Part shown: piece by piece, positions 1-8,030 of the stretch
Layout: the number at the start of each line of letters is the position of its first letter
Position numbering within the stretch: position 1 is the first letter of the stretch
Assembly (NCBI GenBank): GCA_902802755.1
Contig: CADCNH010000017.1
Coordinates: forward strand, 48,577-91,747
Direction of reading: 5' to 3'
DNA length: 43,171 nt
Source: an uncultured Bacteroidota bacterium
GTDB lineage: Bacteria; Bacteroidota; Bacteroidia; Bacteroidales; WCHB1-69
Program-made: the position numbers and the translations under genes
The notes under the pieces: generated by a model
Database searches by the model: none
What the model saw: only the letters and a program-made list of their open reading frames with translations
Told to the model about the DNA's origin: nothing

Positions 1-824
1 TTCTGATGCAGGTGGTTGAAAATATGGAAGAAAGCCTCCTGGGTTTTGCCTTTTCCGCCGGCGATGAACTGGATGTCGTCTATAATCAGCACATCTACTG
101 ACTGGTAGAAAAAGATGAAGTCCTGGATGTTTCCGTTTTTGACGGATTCGATATATTGTTGGAAAAACAGGTCGGAGTTGACATACAAAACGGTCTTGTC
201 CGGATGGTTTACCTTGGTTTGCAGTCCGATGGCGTGAGCCAGATGGGTTTTGCCGAGTCCCACATCGGAATAGATGAACAAGGGGTTGAAAGCAGTTCCT
301 CCGGGATTCTTTGCAATGGCCCATCCGGCAGAGCGTGCCAGACGGTTGCAATCGCCTTCGATGTAGTTGTCGAAATTCAGCGACTCTATCAGGTTGGAGT
401 TGATTTTCTGTTTTTTCAGTCCCGGTGCTACAAAAGGATTCGGGATGGTCTTGTTGGGAGTGTTATATACGTCAATGGGTGGTTTGACGGCGGGGTTGTT
501 GACAGCGGGACGGTAGCTTGAGGGTAGGGTGATGGTTTTGGACTGCTCTGCGGCAGCTTGTTTTTCCATTAATACCTTATATTGAAGTTTGCCTGTAACA
601 CCAAGCTCTCTTTTGATAACTTTCTTCAATAAATTGACATAATGTTCCTCTAACCATTCGTAGAACAGGTGGCTGGGAAGCTGGATGACAAGTGTTGAGT
701 TCTCAAGGGCTACAGGCACGATAGGAACAAACCATGTCTTGAAAGCGGTCTCATCAACATTGTCTTTGATGATTGCCAAACAATTTTCCCAAACCGCTTT
801 AAAATCCTTCGTTACAGTGTTCAT
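1..824 (-). CDS. dnaA: Chromosomal replication initiator DnaA (N-terminal 274 residues; gene runs off the window)
   Basis: Reading the minus strand from ATG at 824 gives an open frame to the window edge. Residues 1-80 are domain I (starts MNTVTKDFKAVWENCL, with the usual FKTWFVPI stretch). A variable linker follows, then the start of the AAA+ domain (FNPLFIY, GLGKTH, later LIIDDIQFIAG as Walker B). DnaA binds DnaA boxes and ATP, opens oriC and loads the helicase. The Walker A segment reads YSDVGLGKTH, so the first glycine of GxxxxGKT appears as serine; K and T are intact. No other gene lies between it and the AT-rich box-bearing spacer at 825-1193. Identification is secure; only the 5' part is present. 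Confidence 0.95.
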   Translation of the reverse strand, partial: MNTVTKDFKAVWENCLAIIKDNVDETAFKTWFVPIVPVALENSTLVIQLPSHLFYEWLEEHYVNLLKKVIKRELGVTGKLQYKVLMEKQAAAEQSKTITLPSSYRPAVNNPAVKPPIDVYNTPNKTIPNPFVAPGLKKQKINSNLIESLNFDNYIEGDCNRLARSAGWAIAKNPGGTAFNPLFIYSDVGLGKTHLAHAIGLQTKVNHPDKTVLYVNSDLFFQQYIESVKNGNIQDFIFFYQSVDVLIIDDIQFIAGGKGKTQEAFFHIFNHLHQ

Positions 825-1193
825 CGATTCTGTGTTTTTTATAAAAGTTCTACCTTGTTGTGTTTGAAGATATTAACATGAATAACATCTTCGATTTTTG
901 ATGTTACAAAAATCAACAAAAAAAAGTTAGAAAAAATAAATACCCACTCTTGATTTTTAAAAAACTTTGTATATAGAAAAATGCCGTTTTTCGAGGATTC
1001 AATTTGCAATTTGTTTTGATTCAGCAGGATAGCTTATTAACAGTGTTGAATAATTGTTTATTTTGTTGATTATCAGATATTTGAAATATATTTTATTAAC
1101 AATTGGCGTATGAATGTGAAATTTCTGTATTTTTGCATTTGAAATGCAAAAATAAGACTTTAAACTATATTATTAACACTTAAATTTTTTATC
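825..1193. other. AT-rich spacer upstream of dnaA; candidate oriC/DUE
   Basis: This 369-bp gene-free stretch is very AT-rich. It carries three identical copies of TTATTAACA on the plus strand at 1034-1042, 1093-1101 and 1170-1178. This differs from the E. coli-type DnaA box TTATCCACA only at the two central positions. A near match (ATATTAACA) lies around 869-877. Adjacency to dnaA, AT-richness and repeated 9-mers fit an origin or a dnaA autoregulatory region. The lineage uses similar TTAAC/TTAATT words in other spacers, so the repeats could be background. No origin activity can be shown from sequence alone. Confidence 0.4.
1128..1135 (+). promoter_or_regulatory. -7 promoter element (TATTTTTG) for the 1194 lipoprotein gene
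   Basis: Matches the Bacteroidetes -7 consensus TAnnTTTG and is followed by C. A weak -33 match (ATTG, 1102-1105) lies 22 bp upstream. The inferred start site is about 50 bp before the gene. Confidence 0.55.
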
Positions 1194-1655
1194 ATGAAAA
1201 AAAGTTTATTTATTATCGCAGCGATTGCATTGGTGTTTTCTTTCACCTCTTGCAACAAGAACACCAGCTATGGTGGAAAGTACACAGGTACCTATACCTT
1301 CTTTAAACAGAATGGTTCTATTTCTACTCCGGATTCCGTGAAGAAAGGCAAAACCGTTCCGGTATCTCAATTGACAGATGCAAATGTCCAATTGTATTAT
1401 ATTTTGTCATTGACCAAAGTGGCTGATGGTCTTTATGAAAGTTCTGAAACACAATCTGAACTGATTAAGCAGCTGATGCAAACAGTTGGTATTGGTGAGA
1501 ATGCCGCTGAAGCAATCACCAATGTGAAAGTTAAAGCTGACTTTACACAGAAAGATCACTTGACATATGTGATGACGTATGATGTGCAGCTACTAGGGGT
1601 GGCGACAGTTGAAGTGCGAATCTTGCAATTCGACGGAGATAAACAAAGTAATTAG
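1194..1655 (+). CDS. Lipoprotein of unknown function
   Basis: 153 residues. The N-terminus is a lipoprotein signal (MKK, hydrophobic core, FTSC lipobox with Cys20), so the mature protein should be anchored in the envelope. The remainder is a small beta-rich domain beginning GGKYTGTYTFF, with a stretch near the end (HLTYVMTYDVQLL) that would suit a lipocalin-like or calycin barrel; that is a guess from strand pattern only. A TAnnTTTG promoter lies about 60 bp upstream. The next gene starts 43 bp later on the same strand and is also exported, so they may be co-transcribed. I do not recognise the family. Confidence 0.75.
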   Translation: MKKSLFIIAAIALVFSFTSCNKNTSYGGKYTGTYTFFKQNGSISTPDSVKKGKTVPVSQLTDANVQLYYILSLTKVADGLYESSETQSELIKQLMQTVGIGENAAEAITNVKVKADFTQKDHLTYVMTYDVQLLGVATVEVRILQFDGDKQSN

Positions 1656-1698
1656 GTTCCCTTTCGTATAAATAATTAATGTTATATATTTAATTGGT

Positions 1699-3339
1699 AT
1701 GAAAAAGATTACTTTATTATTGATGGCTTTGGTGGTCTCTTTGGGACTGTTTGCGCAAGACATGCAGAACTTGGCTTATTTTTCCTTTAATTCTTTAAGT
1801 CAGGATGCGGCTGTACCGACGGTGATTGTTGCTGATGAAGGTATGGTGCCCACGGCTGCCTTGTATATGGATGGTACCAATGGTTCCTCCGTATGGCCAA
1901 GTGGCGCCCTGGGAAATTTCTCGGGTTCTTCTATTAATGCATTATCAGGTTATCCATCGGGCAGAGATTTGGCATTGCAGTCAAATGCATCCAATCAGCT
2001 GTCTGTCGTTTTTAAACTTTCAACCACTGGATTCCAAGGTTTGATGTTGACATACGCATTCAAAAGAACTGCACAGGGACATAATTCCTGCATCTGGTCT
2101 TATAGTACTGATGGTGTGAATTTCACCAGCCTTCCTGTTCCTAGTGATCAGCCTTACACAGGAGCTATCGACTATAGATTGGAAACCGTGGATATGTCTG
2201 GTATTACCGCTTTGAATGATCAGTCAGAGGTGTATGTGAAATTGTATGTTGATGGCTGTAATGGTGAGAATAGTAGGATCCGTTTGGATAATATTAAGTT
2301 CAGCGCATACCCTGGAGGTCCCGATGTGTATGCTCCATACGTCACTAATACTGCTGTGACAAGTGCCAATACGGTAGTTGTTACTTTTAATGAAGCTCTT
2401 GATAATACCACTGCTACAGCTGTTGCTAACTATAGTTTTGACAACGGTTGCACAACTTCCGCTGCTACAGTTAGTGGTAATGTGGTTAATGTTACTGTTA
2501 CTCCGGACTTTGCCAATGGTGTTTCTTTCAACATGTTTGTGCAAAATGTGGCCGATGTTGCGGGCAATGTGATGAATCCCGATACCATTGCTTTGGTTTA
2601 TGGTATTCCTGCTGAATTTATGTGTGCTGACATCGCTACGTTGAGAAGCAAATTCGACAACACTTTGTCTCGCATTGATACCAATTGGAAGGATGTTGTT
2701 GAATACAAGTTGACAGGTAATGTGATAGTTACCGCTGTCGCCGAGTATAAAAACCAAAAAGTGCTACAGGATGAAACTGGTGCAATTTTGGTGTTCGATG
2801 AAGGTGGCGTGTTGGGTAATCTCGATGTTGGTGATGAAATCAGTGGTGTTTATGGAAAGTTGACCAACTACTACGGTTTCCTGGAATTTGCACCCACTCG
2901 TCCCTACGAGCAGATGGCGGGTTATTTCCAGACTGTTGATCCGCAGGTGATTACTTTGTCACAATTGAATGATAATGACTTTATGATTCAGCATCAGGCT
3001 GAACTGATTGAGCTGGACAATGTAACAATCACTTCAACTGGCAATTTCGCTAAGTTGAACCGCTATGATTTATCTCAGAATGGTGTGACTGCTCCCGCTT
3101 TGTATCCTTATTTCCAGGATGTTGATTACTTGACACTCCCGATTCCTACGGGTGTGGAACAGAATATTACAGGTGTCAACTTTGCCACTTCCAAGATTGG
3201 TAATAGCAACTTTGATTTCAGATATTACATTGTTCCTCGTTTTACTTCAGGCATGACTGAGCATGCAGAACACCAATATGGTTTCTCTGCAAAGCATGAG
3301 TGCCGGCAGCTACTTCCTCCGTCTGCTGAAAGATGGTGA
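1699..3339 (+). CDS. Exported multidomain protein (Ig-like SbsA and OB-fold domains), T9SS-type cargo with frameshifted C-terminus
   Basis: 546 residues as read. Signal peptide 1-19 (cleavage after LFA). Residues ~20-200 look like a beta-sandwich. Residues ~212-300 resemble an SbsA-type bacterial Ig-like domain (APYVTNTAVTSANTVVVTFN, later NVMNPDTI). Residues ~305-420 resemble the OB-fold/DUF5689 region of Bacteroidetes secreted proteins (KVLQDETGAILVFDE, GDEISGVYGKL). The last ~22 residues (from HAEHQYGF) look like out-of-frame translation: another frame of the same DNA reads MSAGSYFLRLLKDGEL and ends KVIKR, the normal end of a type IX sorting domain. If the break is real, the product would lack a functional sorting signal. 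Substrate or adhesion role unknown. Confidence 0.7.
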   Translation: MKKITLLLMALVVSLGLFAQDMQNLAYFSFNSLSQDAAVPTVIVADEGMVPTAALYMDGTNGSSVWPSGALGNFSGSSINALSGYPSGRDLALQSNASNQLSVVFKLSTTGFQGLMLTYAFKRTAQGHNSCIWSYSTDGVNFTSLPVPSDQPYTGAIDYRLETVDMSGITALNDQSEVYVKLYVDGCNGENSRIRLDNIKFSAYPGGPDVYAPYVTNTAVTSANTVVVTFNEALDNTTATAVANYSFDNGCTTSAATVSGNVVNVTVTPDFANGVSFNMFVQNVADVAGNVMNPDTIALVYGIPAEFMCADIATLRSKFDNTLSRIDTNWKDVVEYKLTGNVIVTAVAEYKNQKVLQDETGAILVFDEGGVLGNLDVGDEISGVYGKLTNYYGFLEFAPTRPYEQMAGYFQTVDPQVITLSQLNDNDFMIQHQAELIELDNVTITSTGNFAKLNRYDLSQNGVTAPALYPYFQDVDYLTLPIPTGVEQNITGVNFATSKIGNSNFDFRYYIVPRFTSGMTEHAEHQYGFSAKHECRQLLPPSAERW

Positions 3340-3373
3340 GCTGGTAGGCACTGCCAAGGTTATCAAGAGATAA
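3257..3373 (+). pseudogene. Out-of-frame remnant of a type IX secretion C-terminal sorting domain
   Basis: The +2 frame from 3257 to the stop at 3371-3373 encodes a segment starting LSMQNTNMVSLQ, continuing SAGSYFLRLLKDGEL and ending VIKR. This is the last third of a Por-secretion tail: the G-x-Y-F-L-R-L strand and the basic end. About 50 residues that should precede it (the typical IYxxxGxxV strands) are missing between it and the upstream frame. A deletion of a length not divisible by three, around 3250-3275, is the simplest explanation. Confidence 0.65.
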
Positions 3374-3390
3374 TTTCCATGTTCCACAAT

Positions 3391-3427
3391 AAAAAAAACG
3401 GGGTGGCTTTGCAACCCCGTTTTTTTT
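3391..3427. terminator. Intrinsic terminator, probably bidirectional
   Basis: A perfect 14-bp stem: 3391-3404 (eight A then CGGGGT) pairs with 3414-3427 (ACCCCG then eight T), around a 9-nt loop. It closes the 1699 transcription unit. Confidence 0.85.
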
Positions 3428-3436
3428 GTACCTTTG
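3408..3436 (+). promoter_or_regulatory. Promoter overlapping the terminator (TTTG ... TACCTTTG)
   Basis: The -7 element TACCTTTG is at 3429-3436, followed by C. A -33-like TTTG at 3408-3411 sits in the terminator loop; the spacer is 17 bp. The predicted transcription start is only about 12 nt before the ATG at 3455, giving a very short leader. Confidence 0.6.
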
Positions 3437-3454
3437 CCAAAATTTTTCGAGACA

Positions 3455-4186
3455 ATGAAGAAACTAAAATCATTACTTTTTTTATTGTGCTGTATCGCTG
3501 TTATTATGCTGGTTTCCTGCCGTCCTGCAGTAAAGAATATTCATTCGGTGACCATGGGCGATGTGACTATTCAGAACGGAGACTTGCTGTTTGTGGGATT
3601 GCCACTGGATTATCATATTGTGGATACTGCCAGTATGGATGAGGCCATTACTGCTGCAACAGGACAGGAAAATGCTGTGAATTACATTCATGTGGCTATT
3701 TTGGAGGTGGATGAAAACGACAGTCTGTGGGTTATCGACGCTACCATCAAACATGGGGTTGACCGCCATCCTTTCAGCGTTTTTGTCAGTGACTTCACTT
3801 TGAATGACGGAAGCCGTCCGGAAATGGTGGTGATGCGCTTGCAAGATAATGCAAATGTGAATAAGTTTGTGGAAAATGCCAAAACATATTGTGGACGTGA
3901 GTATGATATGCACTTCCTGCCTGACAATGAGGCCCAATATTGCAGTGAGTTAGTGCGTAATAGTTATACTACTAGCACAGGTGAGTACATCTTCAGCGAG
4001 TCACCGATGAATTTCAAGTCTGCCGATGGCACTTTCCCACCTTATTGGGTAGAGTTGTTTGATTTGCTGGGAGAACCTATCCCACAAGGAGTTATGGGTA
4101 CTAACCCGAATGATATGTCACAGGAACAATGCTTGAAACGGGTAGGAACAATGAACAATGCACAATGCACAATGCACAATGAATAA
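3455..4186 (+). CDS. YiiX-type permuted papain-like amidase lipoprotein (C92-like)
   Basis: 243 residues from ATG 3455; an upstream TTG in frame lies inside the promoter and is not used. Lipoprotein signal with lipobox VSC (Cys22). The body has the YiiX/NlpC-P60-like pattern: NGDLLFVG at 41-48, the catalytic His in NYIHVAI (His79), a conserved VIDAT strand, and the catalytic Cys in QYCSELV (Cys163). The circularly permuted order (His before Cys) is typical of the YaeF/YiiX family. It probably acts on an amide or thioester bond in the envelope; substrate unknown. The last ~13 residues (GTMNNAQCTMHNE) are encoded by the ACAATGCACAATG tandem repeat, so the original C-terminus was probably overrun. 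Confidence 0.75.
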   Translation: MKKLKSLLFLLCCIAVIMLVSCRPAVKNIHSVTMGDVTIQNGDLLFVGLPLDYHIVDTASMDEAITAATGQENAVNYIHVAILEVDENDSLWVIDATIKHGVDRHPFSVFVSDFTLNDGSRPEMVVMRLQDNANVNKFVENAKTYCGREYDMHFLPDNEAQYCSELVRNSYTTSTGEYIFSESPMNFKSADGTFPPYWVELFDLLGEPIPQGVMGTNPNDMSQEQCLKRVGTMNNAQCTMHNE

Positions 4187-4246
4187 TTCACAATGAATAA
4201 CCAGTATAGAATAGCTATTAACTATTAATTATTAATTATTAATTTT
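4148..4246 (+). repeat. Low-complexity tandem spacer (ACAATGCACAATG then TTAACTATTAATT types)
   Basis: Four near-perfect copies of ACAATGCACA-type units are followed by units of CTATTAATTATTAATT. The repeat starts inside the 3' end of the YiiX-like gene and supplies its stop codon. Confidence 0.8.
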
Positions 4247-4253
4247 AAAGAGT

Positions 4254-4727
4254 ATGGGTTTTGGTAAAATATTGAAATACAGTTTTTTGATGCTTCTTCT
4301 CTTGGCGGTGGTGCCGTTGAGGGCGCAGAAAAACAAGGGGGACCGTCTGATTGGTACCTACAGGGTGGTGGAGCCGGAAACCAAAGAGGATTCCAAAGTG
4401 AAGATTTTCAAGACTGCCGATGGCAAGTACAAAGGTCAGGTGATCTGGTTGGCCAAGCCTACCATGAAAGATGGCACACCTAAACGGGATATTCTGAATC
4501 CTGACCCCAAAAAGCGGAATACCCCTGGCGACCAGATAGTGCTAATGTGGGGCTTTACCTACGATGCCGACAAGGATATGTGGGTGGGCGGAGAAATCTA
4601 CGACCCCTGTCACGGTAAAACCTATAAATGCAGGCTTAATTTCGAGAGCGACACGAAACTGAAGGTGCGGGGTTACATTGGTGCTCCAGCTTTCGGAAAG
4701 AGCATGTACTGGATCAAAATAAACTGA
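4254..4727 (+). CDS. DUF2147 family exported protein
   Basis: 157 residues with a signal peptide (residues 1-24, ending LRAQ). The mature part follows the DUF2147 plan: an opening GTYRV strand; a VKIFKTADGKYKGQVIWL beta-hairpin; a central DQIVLMWGF; then GGEIYDPCHGKTYKC and the closing VRGYIGAPAFGKSMYW. The family is a small lipocalin-like beta-barrel that is periplasmic or secreted; no reaction is established. Length is typical. It is preceded by a repeat-filled leader and followed by a terminator. Its TGA stop forms the first bases of the next low-complexity repeat. Confidence 0.85.
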   Translation: MGFGKILKYSFLMLLLLAVVPLRAQKNKGDRLIGTYRVVEPETKEDSKVKIFKTADGKYKGQVIWLAKPTMKDGTPKRDILNPDPKKRNTPGDQIVLMWGFTYDADKDMWVGGEIYDPCHGKTYKCRLNFESDTKLKVRGYIGAPAFGKSMYWIKIN

Positions 4728-4765
4728 AAGTTGAAAGCTGAAAACTGAAAGTTGATAGTTGAAAG
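4724..4765 (+). repeat. Low-complexity tandem spacer (CTGAAAGTTGAAAG type)
   Basis: Units of CTGAAAGTTGAAAG, CTGAAAA and CTGAAAGTTGATAG run head to tail. The first TGA (4725-4727) is the stop codon of the DUF2147 gene. Confidence 0.75.
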
Positions 4766-4774
4766 ATATAAAGA

Positions 4775-4812
4775 AAAGAGCTAAGAATGTGATACCCTTA
4801 GCTCTTTTTTTT
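4775..4812. terminator. Intrinsic terminator between convergent genes
   Basis: An 11-bp perfect stem (AAAGAGCTAAG 4775-4785, CTTAGCTCTTT 4797-4807) with an 11-nt loop and a T run on the plus strand. The minus strand also has a T-rich exit, so it may serve pepD as well. Confidence 0.85.
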
Positions 4813-4842
4813 TGAGTTATGAATTCAAGAAAATCTGATTTT

Positions 4843-4885
4843 TAGTTTAATAAGCACATTTGCTAATTAACTAATTTGCTCATTA
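4843..4885. repeat. Low-complexity spacer (CACATTTGCTAATTAACTAATTTG type)
   Basis: AATTAACTAATTTGC-type units run up to the 3' end of pepD. The pepD stop lies in their last unit. Confidence 0.65.
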
Positions 4886-6331
4886 TTTCAGTATCTTCAT
4901 GAATTCAACGGTCAGGTCCCAGCACATCTTTACGGTCTTGATTTCCAGTTTTTCATCGGGAGAGTGAACACCGCGTAGGGTGGGGCCGTAGGACACCATG
5001 TCCAGACCGGGATATTTCTCGGAGAAGAGTCCGCATTCCAATCCGGCGTGAATGGCCAATACCTGTGGCTCTTTCTTGAACAGGTTTTTATAGGCCTGTA
5101 CCAGTACTTCAAGCACTTTGGAGTCGGGGTTGGGAGTCCAGCCGGGATAGCCGTCGCTGCTGGTCACATCGTTGGCACCGGTGCCGCAGAAAGTGGCAGT
5201 TACCATATCTACCGCATCCTGCTTCTTGGATTCTACAGAGCTGCGCTGGCTGGTGGTGACAATGATTTTCTCGCCTTCAATCTTCACAGAGGCCAAGTTT
5301 GTGGAGGTTTCAACGAAGTCTTTAATATTTTGTGACATGGCCAAGACTCCGTGAGGACAAGCATAAAGGCAGTTCATCAAATCCACCTGCAAGAGCTCAT
5401 CCAATACTTTCTTGGGCATAGCGGCGCTTTCAAAGCACACTTCCACATCCGGGTCTGTTACGAGATACTCATTCTTGTATGCCTCATTCATGGTCTTGAG
5501 GTATTGTTCGAAATCTTTGGCGTAGGTTTTGGGAATCACCACGAGGGCATAGCCTTCACGTGCGATGGCGTTGCGCAAGTTGCCAGCCTTGATGTCGGCA
5601 ATGCGAAGGCCATATTCCTGATAGCCATTCCAGAGGAGGCGGTTGAGCAATTTTACAGCATTACCGCGGCCTTTGTTGATGTCATCACCAGAGTGACCTC
5701 CCTGCAAACCTTTGACGGTCACAGTGTAAGCAACGCTGTTGTTCTCGATTTCGTTATCCCACTCGCAGTCGAAAGTGGCCACAGTGTCTTTGCCACCGGC
5801 ACAGCCAATAAAGAACTGGCCTTCATCCTCGGAGTCGAGATTGAGCAGCATTTTGCCTTTCATGAAACCTGGTTCAAGAGCGAAAGCACCGGTTAAACCT
5901 GTTTCCTCATCTACAGTGAAGAGGCATTCAACGGGACCATGTTCCAGGTCTTTGGAGGCCAAAATAGCCAAGGCCATTGCCATACCAATACCGTCGTCAG
6001 CGCCGAGAGTGGTACCTTTGGCCTTCATCCATTCGCCATCCACATACGATTGGATAGCGTCTTTCTCGAAGTCGAATTTGGTGTCATTATTCTTTTCGCA
6101 CACCATGTCCATGTGAGCCTGGAAAATGATTGGAGTAACATTTTCTTTGCCCGGAGTGGCGGGCTTGCTGATTAATACATTGCCAATTTTATCACGTTTG
6201 GTCTCCAAGCCTAATTTCTTGCCGGTTTCAACCAACCATGCTGATATTTTCTCTTCTTTTTTGGAGGGACGGGGAACTTTGCATATTTCGTCAAAGAAGT
6301 CAAATACAATTTTAGGTTCTAAGTTTGTCAT
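4883..6331 (-). CDS. pepD: Cytosolic non-specific dipeptidase (Xaa-His dipeptidase, M20)
   Basis: 482 residues, the usual length for PepD. M20 metallopeptidase motifs are in order: QAHMDMV (metal ligand His73, catalytic Asp75), GADDGIGMA (bridging Asp112), DEETG (general base Glu142 and Glu143), a GLQGGHSGDDI lid-region stretch, and SYGPTLRGVHSPDE near the C-terminus with the last metal-ligand histidine. There is no signal peptide, so it should be cytoplasmic, hydrolysing dipeptides from peptide uptake with two Zn ions. It stands 78 bp downstream of the SIMPL gene on the same strand. I see no TAnnTTTG element directly upstream, so it may be read from the upstream unit. Confidence 0.95.
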   Translation of the reverse strand: MTNLEPKIVFDFFDEICKVPRPSKKEEKISAWLVETGKKLGLETKRDKIGNVLISKPATPGKENVTPIIFQAHMDMVCEKNNDTKFDFEKDAIQSYVDGEWMKAKGTTLGADDGIGMAMALAILASKDLEHGPVECLFTVDEETGLTGAFALEPGFMKGKMLLNLDSEDEGQFFIGCAGGKDTVATFDCEWDNEIENNSVAYTVTVKGLQGGHSGDDINKGRGNAVKLLNRLLWNGYQEYGLRIADIKAGNLRNAIAREGYALVVIPKTYAKDFEQYLKTMNEAYKNEYLVTDPDVEVCFESAAMPKKVLDELLQVDLMNCLYACPHGVLAMSQNIKDFVETSTNLASVKIEGEKIIVTTSQRSSVESKKQDAVDMVTATFCGTGANDVTSSDGYPGWTPNPDSKVLEVLVQAYKNLFKKEPQVLAIHAGLECGLFSEKYPGLDMVSYGPTLRGVHSPDEKLEIKTVKMCWDLTVEFMKILK

Positions 6332-6409
6332 GTTTTCTGTTCTAAAGTTTATAATATTTTTGTTAATTACCTGATGATGAATTGTTTGTGTGAAATATAG
6401 CGACTTGTT

Positions 6410-7150
6410 TTATTTCACATAATAAGTCAGTCGCATATTGATGCTGGCTCTTTTTTGTTTAGAGCTGGTGTTGAAAGTGCCACCCCAAGAATAATCTTCG
6501 TTGGAGGAGTTGGGAGCGGTAATCTGGAATACACCCATATTGGCGGTTTTGAGACCACCGAGGCTTGCTCCAGCGTTTTTGGCGATGGTTTCAGCACGGT
6601 TGCGTGCGTCTTTGGTGGCATTGGCTAACATTTCAATCTTCAGGTCAGCCAGCTTTGTATAGTAATAAGAGACATCATTTGTGCTGATTTGAATGCCCTG
6701 ATCCAACAAATCGCTTGCCTCACGTGAGATTTTCTCGATTTTTTCAACATCGGTGGATTCCACACGGATGCTCTGGGTCAAGACATAACCCTTGAAGACT
6801 TCGAAACTGCGGCGTGCCGTCTCATTCCATTCCCATTCGTTGTCGGCATAATGGGTTACAGCGTTGAAAATCACCTCTTTCTCATCTATACCCTTGCTTT
6901 TCAAGTATTCTTTCACCACATTGTTTTGGTCTTTGATAACACTGTATGCGTCTTTCATGTTCATGTTGCGGACAGAGTAGCTTAAATCCCAGACAATTAA
7001 GTCCGATTCGAAGTCTTTTTCAGCTAAACCAATGACTGACATGGTTTTGGCGGGACCTTTGGTTTTGTAAAAGTAGTGGCCGGCCAGCCATACTGCTGCA
7101 ACGGTTGCAATACATGCAATGAGTCCGATGATAATTCCTGTTTTTTTCAT
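6410..7150 (-). CDS. SIMPL domain (DUF541) membrane-anchored protein
   Basis: 246 residues. An N-terminal transmembrane anchor (residues ~5-26) is followed by the SIMPL/DUF541 domain: MSVIGLAEKDFESDL as the first strand, a long helical stretch with KEYLKSKGIDEKEV, the mid-domain YVLTQSIRVES, and the family signature KDARNRAETIAKNAGASLG followed by two closing strands. The domain faces the periplasm. Characterised relatives (e.g. BP26/OMP28) assemble into rings, but the function is unsettled. It starts 7 bp after the end of the upstream gene at 7158-7940, so the two form an operon. Confidence 0.88.
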   Translation of the reverse strand: MKKTGIIIGLIACIATVAAVWLAGHYFYKTKGPAKTMSVIGLAEKDFESDLIVWDLSYSVRNMNMKDAYSVIKDQNNVVKEYLKSKGIDEKEVIFNAVTHYADNEWEWNETARRSFEVFKGYVLTQSIRVESTDVEKIEKISREASDLLDQGIQISTNDVSYYYTKLADLKIEMLANATKDARNRAETIAKNAGASLGGLKTANMGVFQITAPNSSNEDYSWGGTFNTSSKQKRASINMRLTYYVK

Positions 7151-7157
7151 AGCTTTT

Positions 7158-7940
7158 TTATTTTAAGTTTTTGATTGATATTGTTTTACCGTTTGAAAGT
7201 ATAAGCTTGTTTTGATATACAAGTACCTGTTGGGTGTCTTCTGGGAGGTCTGTCAACGTGTGGGCTTCTAAATTCAAGTAATTGTAGCTGTATAGTTGAT
7301 TATTCTTTACGAAGAAAATTACATCTTTGGAGACTTGTACGGGGAATCCGGACAGTATTGCGATACTTTTGTCGTAAGTACCGAAGCTATCAAAAAAATA
7401 AATGCCGTTTTGACTGTCCTGCATATAGATTTTCTTCTCATTTACATCTTTCAGTATAACGGGGGAGAACTCATTAAAATTGTAATGGATGCGTTCTTTT
7501 TCGTTAAAATAAAAATCCAGGATAATTAAATCTGTATTGGCTTCGTCGTACAGAATGATATTGTTCTTGGTGGAATAGGTGGCTAAACCAATGGTAGTCA
7601 GCCCTTTGGAAAACAAGTCGATGGGATTGCCTATAGGGGAAAGTTTGTCGTCCAGAAAAACAATGCTGCCAGCATCGCGGTAGAAAAGCATGATTTTCAG
7701 CGGATTATCCACGTCAATGGAAGCAATATGGCCATCCATGGAATTATTAGTGGTATAGAGCAGTGTTCCGTCGGGAGTGTATTTATACAGGGTAACATCA
7801 TTAACAGCATAAATATGGCCCTGCGGGTCAACGGCGATGATTTGGGCTGGCTGATCAATGACCATCGCATCATTGGTTTGTGCGAACATATTGCAAGTGT
7901 ATGCAAGCAGCAGTGTTACGATGACGACCAAGTGTTTCAT
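7158..7940 (-). CDS. Exported protein of unknown function, propeller-like repeats
   Basis: 260 residues from ATG at 7940. An in-frame ATG at 7964 exists but lies only a few bases from the predicted transcription start and would precede a good signal peptide (MKHLVVIVTLLLAYTCNMFAQ), so 7940 is preferred. The mature part has recurring short blades of the type IIAVDPQGHIYAVNDVTLYKY, IASIDVDNP and QNGIYFFDSFGT, resembling six-bladed propeller/NHL-like repeats. No catalytic motif is visible. Operon with the SIMPL protein; function unknown. Confidence 0.65.
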   Translation of the reverse strand: MKHLVVIVTLLLAYTCNMFAQTNDAMVIDQPAQIIAVDPQGHIYAVNDVTLYKYTPDGTLLYTTNNSMDGHIASIDVDNPLKIMLFYRDAGSIVFLDDKLSPIGNPIDLFSKGLTTIGLATYSTKNNIILYDEANTDLIILDFYFNEKERIHYNFNEFSPVILKDVNEKKIYMQDSQNGIYFFDSFGTYDKSIAILSGFPVQVSKDVIFFVKNNQLYSYNYLNLEAHTLTDLPEDTQQVLVYQNKLILSNGKTISIKNLK

Positions 7941-7975
7941 ATCTGTTTTAATGTTCGATGTCATTAAACATCTTG

Positions 7976-7983
7976 CAAAGGTA
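7976..7983 (-). promoter_or_regulatory. -7 promoter element (TACCTTTG) for the 7158-7940 operon
   Basis: The minus strand reads TACCTTTGC here, a perfect TAnnTTTG match, with a predicted start near 7970. No convincing -33 TTTG is seen. Confidence 0.6.
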
Positions 7984-8030
7984 CATATTTTTCCTATATA
8001 ACGTACAGATATGTGTGAAAATATTTCTTC

